A DNA stretch of 7,671 nucleotides from Candidatus Buchananbacteria bacterium (GTDB lineage: Bacteria; Patescibacteriota; Patescibacteriia; CAIXNZ01): assembly GCA_030592165.1 (NCBI GenBank), contig JAUVKC010000051.1, positions 1 to 7,671 of the forward strand, given 5' to 3'. The notes under the pieces are model-generated. The model saw nothing but the letters and a program-made list of their open reading frames with translations. It did not search any database and was not told the origin of the DNA. Shown piece after piece: positions 4,533 through 7,671 of this stretch; within the stretch, counting starts at the first letter, position 1; the number at the start of each line of letters is the position of its first letter. A program made the translations under genes and the position numbers.

Positions 4533-4901
4533 ATGTTTTACGGTAAAGGAAAAGATATTAGAGAAAGATCTTTGAATTTTGCAGTTGAAATTATTAAAAT
4601 GTCTAATGGTTTGCCAAAGAATCCAGCGGGGTTTGAATTGGCTAAGCAAATAATACGGTCAAGTGGGTCAGTTGGTGCAAATTTGAGTGAAGCAAACTGT
4701 GCTAGAACTCAGAAAGAATTTATTAGTTGTGTTGCAATTTCATTAAAAGAAGCTGAAGAAACAAAATGGTGGTTAAATCTTTTATTTAAATCTGATTTAA
4801 TTGATGAAGAACCATTTAATAACTTAGATAATGAAAATACGGAGATAATTAAAATTTTAGTTACAATTATTAAAAATACTAAAGAAAATGATCGTGTATA
4901 A
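4533..4901 (+). CDS. Four-helix-bundle protein of the 23S rRNA intervening-sequence (S23) family
   Basis: This 122-residue protein matches the family annotated as 'four helix bundle protein' or 'S23 ribosomal protein' (TIGR02436). It has an N-terminal YGKGKDIRERSLNFAVEII, then the diagnostic QIIRSSGSVGANLSEANCAR (39-58) and KEFISCVAISLKEAEETKWW (61-80), followed by LNLL. Members were first found encoded in intervening sequences inside 23S rRNA genes; most now lie elsewhere and act on unknown partners. The structure is an all-helical bundle that tends to oligomerise. There is no Shine-Dalgarno site before the ATG at 4533. An ATG at 4521 is followed at once by TGA. Repeats R1 and R2 lie on either side, and rpsO has its own terminator, so this gene looks like an independent cassette. 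No reverse transcriptase or diversity-generating retroelement is visible that would make it an Avd-type accessory protein. Confidence 0.9.
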   Translation: MFYGKGKDIRERSLNFAVEIIKMSNGLPKNPAGFELAKQIIRSSGSVGANLSEANCARTQKEFISCVAISLKEAEETKWWLNLLFKSDLIDEEPFNNLDNENTEIIKILVTIIKNTKENDRV

Positions 4902-4902
4902 T

Positions 4903-4928
4903 CATTGTTCATTGTTAATTATTAATTG
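4903..4928. repeat. Intergenic repeat R2 (right-arm type)
   Basis: CATTGTTAATTATTAATT (4910-4927) is identical to 5507-5524 in R3. It is preceded by another CATTGTT (4903-4909). R2 is inverted relative to R1. It lies 1 nt after the four-helix-bundle stop codon and ends 12 nt before the NYN gene ATG. Confidence 0.7.
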
Positions 4929-4940
4929 CTAATTTATTTT

Positions 4941-5456
4941 ATGATAAAACATAAAGAACAAAGAGTCGGCGTTTTTATAGATGTGCAAAACATGTATCAT
5001 TCAGCGAAGAATTTATATAAAGCCAATGTTAATTTTGAAGAAGTATTAAAAACAGCTACAGCTGGTCGTAAATTAATCAGAGCCTTGGCTTATGGTATTT
5101 TAACTACTGGCGGCGAAGAAACTAAATTTTTAGAAACTTTAAGCAAACAAGGGTTTGAAGTCAAAACAAAAGAACTTCAGGTTTTCCCTGGTGGTGCAAA
5201 AAAAGGTGATTGGGATGTAGGTCTAGCGATTGATGCTATTAAAGCAGCTGATAAATTAGATGTAATCATTTTAGTCACTGGTGACGGTGATTTTATACCT
5301 TTGGTTCATTATCTAAATGAAAATAAAGGTTGTTTGGTTGAATTAATGTCATTTGCCAAGAGTACTTCCAAGAAATTGGTTGAAATAGCAGATGATTATA
5401 CTGATTTAAGTAAAAGTAAAGCAAAATTTCTCTTGAAATCAGGGAGAAGAAGATAA
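4941..5456 (+). CDS. NYN-domain (LabA/DUF88-type) putative ribonuclease
   Basis: This 171-residue protein is essentially one NYN domain, a PIN-like nuclease fold. It has RVGVFIDVQNMYHSA (8-22) with Asp14 and Asn17, then KKGDWDVGLAIDAI (87-100) with Asp90, Asp92 and Asp98, and VIILVTGDGDFIPLV (108-122) with Asp115 and Asp117. These acidic positions match those that bind the metal in PIN-like RNases, so nuclease activity is plausible. A basic tail (KSGRRR) could contact RNA. An in-frame TTG at 4926 would add five residues but lies inside repeat R2, so the ATG at 4941 is preferred. No Shine-Dalgarno site is seen for either. The gene lies between repeats R2 and R3, with pnp downstream. A joint role with PNPase in RNA turnover is suggested only by position. 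The RNA target is unknown. Confidence 0.85.
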   Translation: MIKHKEQRVGVFIDVQNMYHSAKNLYKANVNFEEVLKTATAGRKLIRALAYGILTTGGEETKFLETLSKQGFEVKTKELQVFPGGAKKGDWDVGLAIDAIKAADKLDVIILVTGDGDFIPLVHYLNENKGCLVELMSFAKSTSKKLVEIADDYTDLSKSKAKFLLKSGRRR

Positions 5457-5460
5457 ATAG

Positions 5461-5524
5461 CAATTTACAATTAACAATGTATAATGCACAATAGTTGATC
5501 ATTGTACATTGTTAATTATTAATT
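5461..5524. repeat. Intergenic repeat R3 (both arms, long hairpin)
   Basis: AATTAACAATGTA (5469-5481) and TACATTGTTAATT (5505-5517) form a perfect 13-bp inverted repeat. Within it, CAAT (5489-5492) can pair with ATTG (5501-5504). The left arm contains the 17-nt R1 block and the right arm contains the 18-nt R2 block. There is no GC-rich stem or proper T run, so this is not a typical terminator. It lies 4 nt after the NYN stop codon and upstream of pnp. Confidence 0.75.
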
Positions 5525-5604
5525 AATAAATTTAGATTGGTCAGCAGACATTCTGAGCTTTTATGGTTCAGTAGCTTGTTGATCACTCTATGAAAGGTAA
5601 ATTT

Positions 5605-7671
5605 ATGTCAGAAATTTTTCGTGTAGAAAAAGAAATTGCCGGTCGCAAACTTGTTATTGAGACTGGTAAAATAGCCAAACAGGCTAATGGAAGTGTGACA
5701 GTGTCATATGGTGATACTGTTATTTTAGGTACAGCAGTTATTTCAAGCCACACACGTGAAGGATTAGATTTTTTTCCTTTAACAGTGGAATTTGAAGAAA
5801 GACTTTATGCTGCGGGTAGAATTAAAGGTTCACGTTTTGTTAAACGTGACGGTCGTTCAAGTGATGACGGTATTTTAAACGGTCGGATGATTGATCGAGC
5901 GATTAGACCACTTTTTGATGACAAAATCAGAAATGAAGTCCAGGTTATTCTTACTGTACTTTCTATTGATGGTGAAAATGAATCAAAAATGGTTGCCTTA
6001 ATTGCAGCTTCAGCAGCTCTTGCCATTTCAAGTATTCCTTGGAGAGGTCCGTTAGCTGGTGTTACAGTTGGTCAAATTGATAATAAATTAATTTTAAATC
6101 CAACAGTAGCAGAATTAAAGGAAAGTGATTTTGAATTATCATTAGCTGGTAGCCCTGATAAAATCGCTATGATAGAGTCATCATCTAAACAAGTTCAGGG
6201 AGATAAAATGTTTGAAGCATTTAAATTTGGCAGTGAGGGACTTAAAGACATTGTTGAGGCTATAAATGAAATGGTAAAAAAAGCTGGTAAAGAAAAATTA
6301 ACTATGGCTGACTTAATGCCTCAAGAAACTGAAGAAATAATTAAAGCCAAAGAAGATGTAATGCAAAAGATAGATGAATTAATTTCAAAAGAAGTAAACC
6401 CATATTTACTTGATGAGAAAAAACCAACCAAAGCATTACGAAAACATGGTTTGCATGAGCTTACAGTTGAAATAGAAAAAAAATTAACAGATGAAGGTAT
6501 TGATGCAGATATTATCAAATATGGACTTCAAAAGGCTGATAAATTAGTTCAACAAAAAGTTTCAGCAGCTATTATGGAAAGAGAAGTTAGGGTTGACGGT
6601 CGTAAATTAAATGAGATCAGAGAATTATCTTTTGAAAATCGTATATTAAAACGTAATCATGGTACTGGATTATTTAGTCGTGGTGAAACCCAAGTACTTT
6701 CAGTGGTTACTTTAGGTTCACCTGGTGATGTTCAGCTTTTGGACAGCATGGAAAAAGAAGGTGAAAAAAGATATATCCATTATTATACATTTGCCCCATT
6801 TTCAGTTGGTGAAGTTAAAATGTTAAGAGGTGCTAGTCGTCGTGATATTGGTCATGGTGCTTTAGCTGAAAAAGCTTTAATACCTGTTATTCCTTCTAAA
6901 GAAGAATTCCCTTATACTATTATCGTAGTTTCTGAAACAATGGGCTCAAATGGATCTAGTTCAATGGCTTCGACTTGTGGTTCAACTTTAGCTTTACTTG
7001 ACGCTGGTGTGCCTTTAAAGGCTCCTGTGGCCGGTATTGCTATGGGTTTAGCAGTTGATGGTAAAGGTGGTTATAAAATCCTAACTGATATCCAAGACCT
7101 TGAAGACGGTCCTGGCGGTATGGATTTTAAAGTAACCGGCACAAAGGACGGATTTACAGCTATTCAAATGGATACAAAAACAGATGGTATTAGTCTAGAA
7201 ATGATTGAAAAAACTTTAGCTCAAAGTAAAGGAGCTTTAGATCAAATACTTGAAGGTATCAATAAAGTATTACCAAAACCAAATGAAATGTCTCCTTATG
7301 CTCCAAGAATAACCAGCTTTAGTATTAATCCAGAAAAAATCAGAGATGTTATTGGTCCTGGCGGTAAAGTAATTAATGAGATTATTAATGAAACTGGTGC
7401 TAATATTGATATTGAAGATAGTGGTTTAGTTATGATTACTTCATCTGATGCTGCTATGGGCAAGAAAGCTACTGAATGGGTACAATTAATTGTTAAAGAT
7501 GTTGAAGAAGGTGAAGAATATGATGGTAAAGTTACTCGTATTTTAGATTTTGGAGCGATTGTAGAATTTTTACCAGGTAAAGATGGTTTGATTCATATTT
7601 CAAATATGGCACCATTTAGAATTGAAAAAGTAACTGATATTTTAGATGAAGGTGATAAAGTCAAAGTTAAA
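5605..7671 (+). CDS. pnp: Polyribonucleotide nucleotidyltransferase (PNPase), C-terminus cut by window edge
   Basis: The frame is open for 689 codons to the edge; full-length PNPase is about 700-750 residues, so only the end of the S1 domain is missing. PNPase degrades RNA 3' to 5' by phosphorolysis as a trimer. Domains in order: first RNase PH domain (about 5-145, with FEERLYAAGRIKGSRF), a helical linker (about 235-320), the second, catalytic RNase PH domain (about 325-545; FSRGETQ at 357-363, SETMGSNGSSSMASTCGSTL), a KH domain with IGPGGK (583-588), and an S1 domain from about 636. Catalytic Asp501, Asp507 and Lys509 are present. The usual GDMDFK reads GGMDFK (Gly505). The ATG at 5605 is chosen because AAAGG lies 7 nt upstream. 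An in-frame ATG at 5590 overlaps that site. No strong promoter is visible between R3 and the start. Confidence 0.97.
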   Translation, partial: MSEIFRVEKEIAGRKLVIETGKIAKQANGSVTVSYGDTVILGTAVISSHTREGLDFFPLTVEFEERLYAAGRIKGSRFVKRDGRSSDDGILNGRMIDRAIRPLFDDKIRNEVQVILTVLSIDGENESKMVALIAASAALAISSIPWRGPLAGVTVGQIDNKLILNPTVAELKESDFELSLAGSPDKIAMIESSSKQVQGDKMFEAFKFGSEGLKDIVEAINEMVKKAGKEKLTMADLMPQETEEIIKAKEDVMQKIDELISKEVNPYLLDEKKPTKALRKHGLHELTVEIEKKLTDEGIDADIIKYGLQKADKLVQQKVSAAIMEREVRVDGRKLNEIRELSFENRILKRNHGTGLFSRGETQVLSVVTLGSPGDVQLLDSMEKEGEKRYIHYYTFAPFSVGEVKMLRGASRRDIGHGALAEKALIPVIPSKEEFPYTIIVVSETMGSNGSSSMASTCGSTLALLDAGVPLKAPVAGIAMGLAVDGKGGYKILTDIQDLEDGPGGMDFKVTGTKDGFTAIQMDTKTDGISLEMIEKTLAQSKGALDQILEGINKVLPKPNEMSPYAPRITSFSINPEKIRDVIGPGGKVINEIINETGANIDIEDSGLVMITSSDAAMGKKATEWVQLIVKDVEEGEEYDGKVTRILDFGAIVEFLPGKDGLIHISNMAPFRIEKVTDILDEGDKVKVK

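Noticed and set aside
4533..4901. Avd-like accessory protein of a diversity-generating retroelement
   Set aside because: No reverse transcriptase or template/variable repeat pair is in the window; the S23-type four-helix-bundle family alone explains the sequence.
4709..4912. Minus-strand open frame within the four-helix-bundle gene
   Set aside because: It is antisense to a well-supported gene and follows from its codon pattern.
5293..5502. Minus-strand open frame across the NYN gene end and repeat R3
   Set aside because: It is antisense to a recognised domain and starts inside a repeat.
5537..5564. Promoter for pnp (TTGGTC-N16-TTTTAT)
   Set aside because: Only three of six and four of six positions match the consensus, which is expected by chance in AT-rich DNA.
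5805..6518. Two minus-strand open frames inside pnp (5805-6026 and 6321-6518)
   Set aside because: They are shadows of the pnp coding sequence, without start signals or family features.

Overview
The window is AT-rich with short intergenic gaps. It combines core genes (ribosomal protein S15, polynucleotide phosphorylase, a Xer recombinase) with small proteins of poorly known function, and several genes start without a clear ribosome binding site. Gene content, compactness and the type of intergenic repeats suggest a bacterium of the Candidatus Patescibacteria (CPR) group. That placement is inference from style; no taxonomic marker was compared.

Layout. Positions 1-127 hold one end of an IS30-family insertion sequence, with only the first 26 transposase codons (minus strand). 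A near-consensus promoter then drives a 95-residue coiled-coil protein with 9-residue repeats (255-542). It converges on a complete XerC/XerD-type tyrosine recombinase (598-1542, minus), and the two share a hairpin between their ends. Upstream of xer, 1581-1661 holds two consecutive imperfect inverted repeats of dispersed-repeat type. Next is a minus-strand three-gene unit: a PgeF/YfiH-like protein (2453-3202), a DUF1232-like small membrane protein (2130-2408) and a zinc-ribbon protein (1760-2152). It has its own promoter near 3240-3268 and an intrinsic terminator at 1733-1750. Diverging from it is a two-TM protein of unknown function (3437-3985, plus) with its own promoter and terminator.

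The right half is plus-strand RNA and translation machinery: rpsO (4180-4458) with a structured leader and a terminator, a four-helix-bundle protein of the 23S-rRNA intervening-sequence type (4533-4901), an NYN-domain putative RNase (4941-5456), and pnp, which runs off the right edge. rpsO and pnp are commonly adjacent in bacteria. Here two genes lie between them, and all three of the resulting gaps carry related AT-rich repeats, which looks like a repeat-bounded insertion.

Most interesting signals: (1) the leaders of the DUF1232-like gene and of the divergent two-TM gene share the same element, GTCATC-N16-GATGACAAGGAGGG, a hairpin abutting the Shine-Dalgarno site; (2) the repeat-bounded genes between rpsO and pnp; (3) mutually exclusive hairpins in the rpsO leader. 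No clear multi-gene defence system or CRISPR array was seen.
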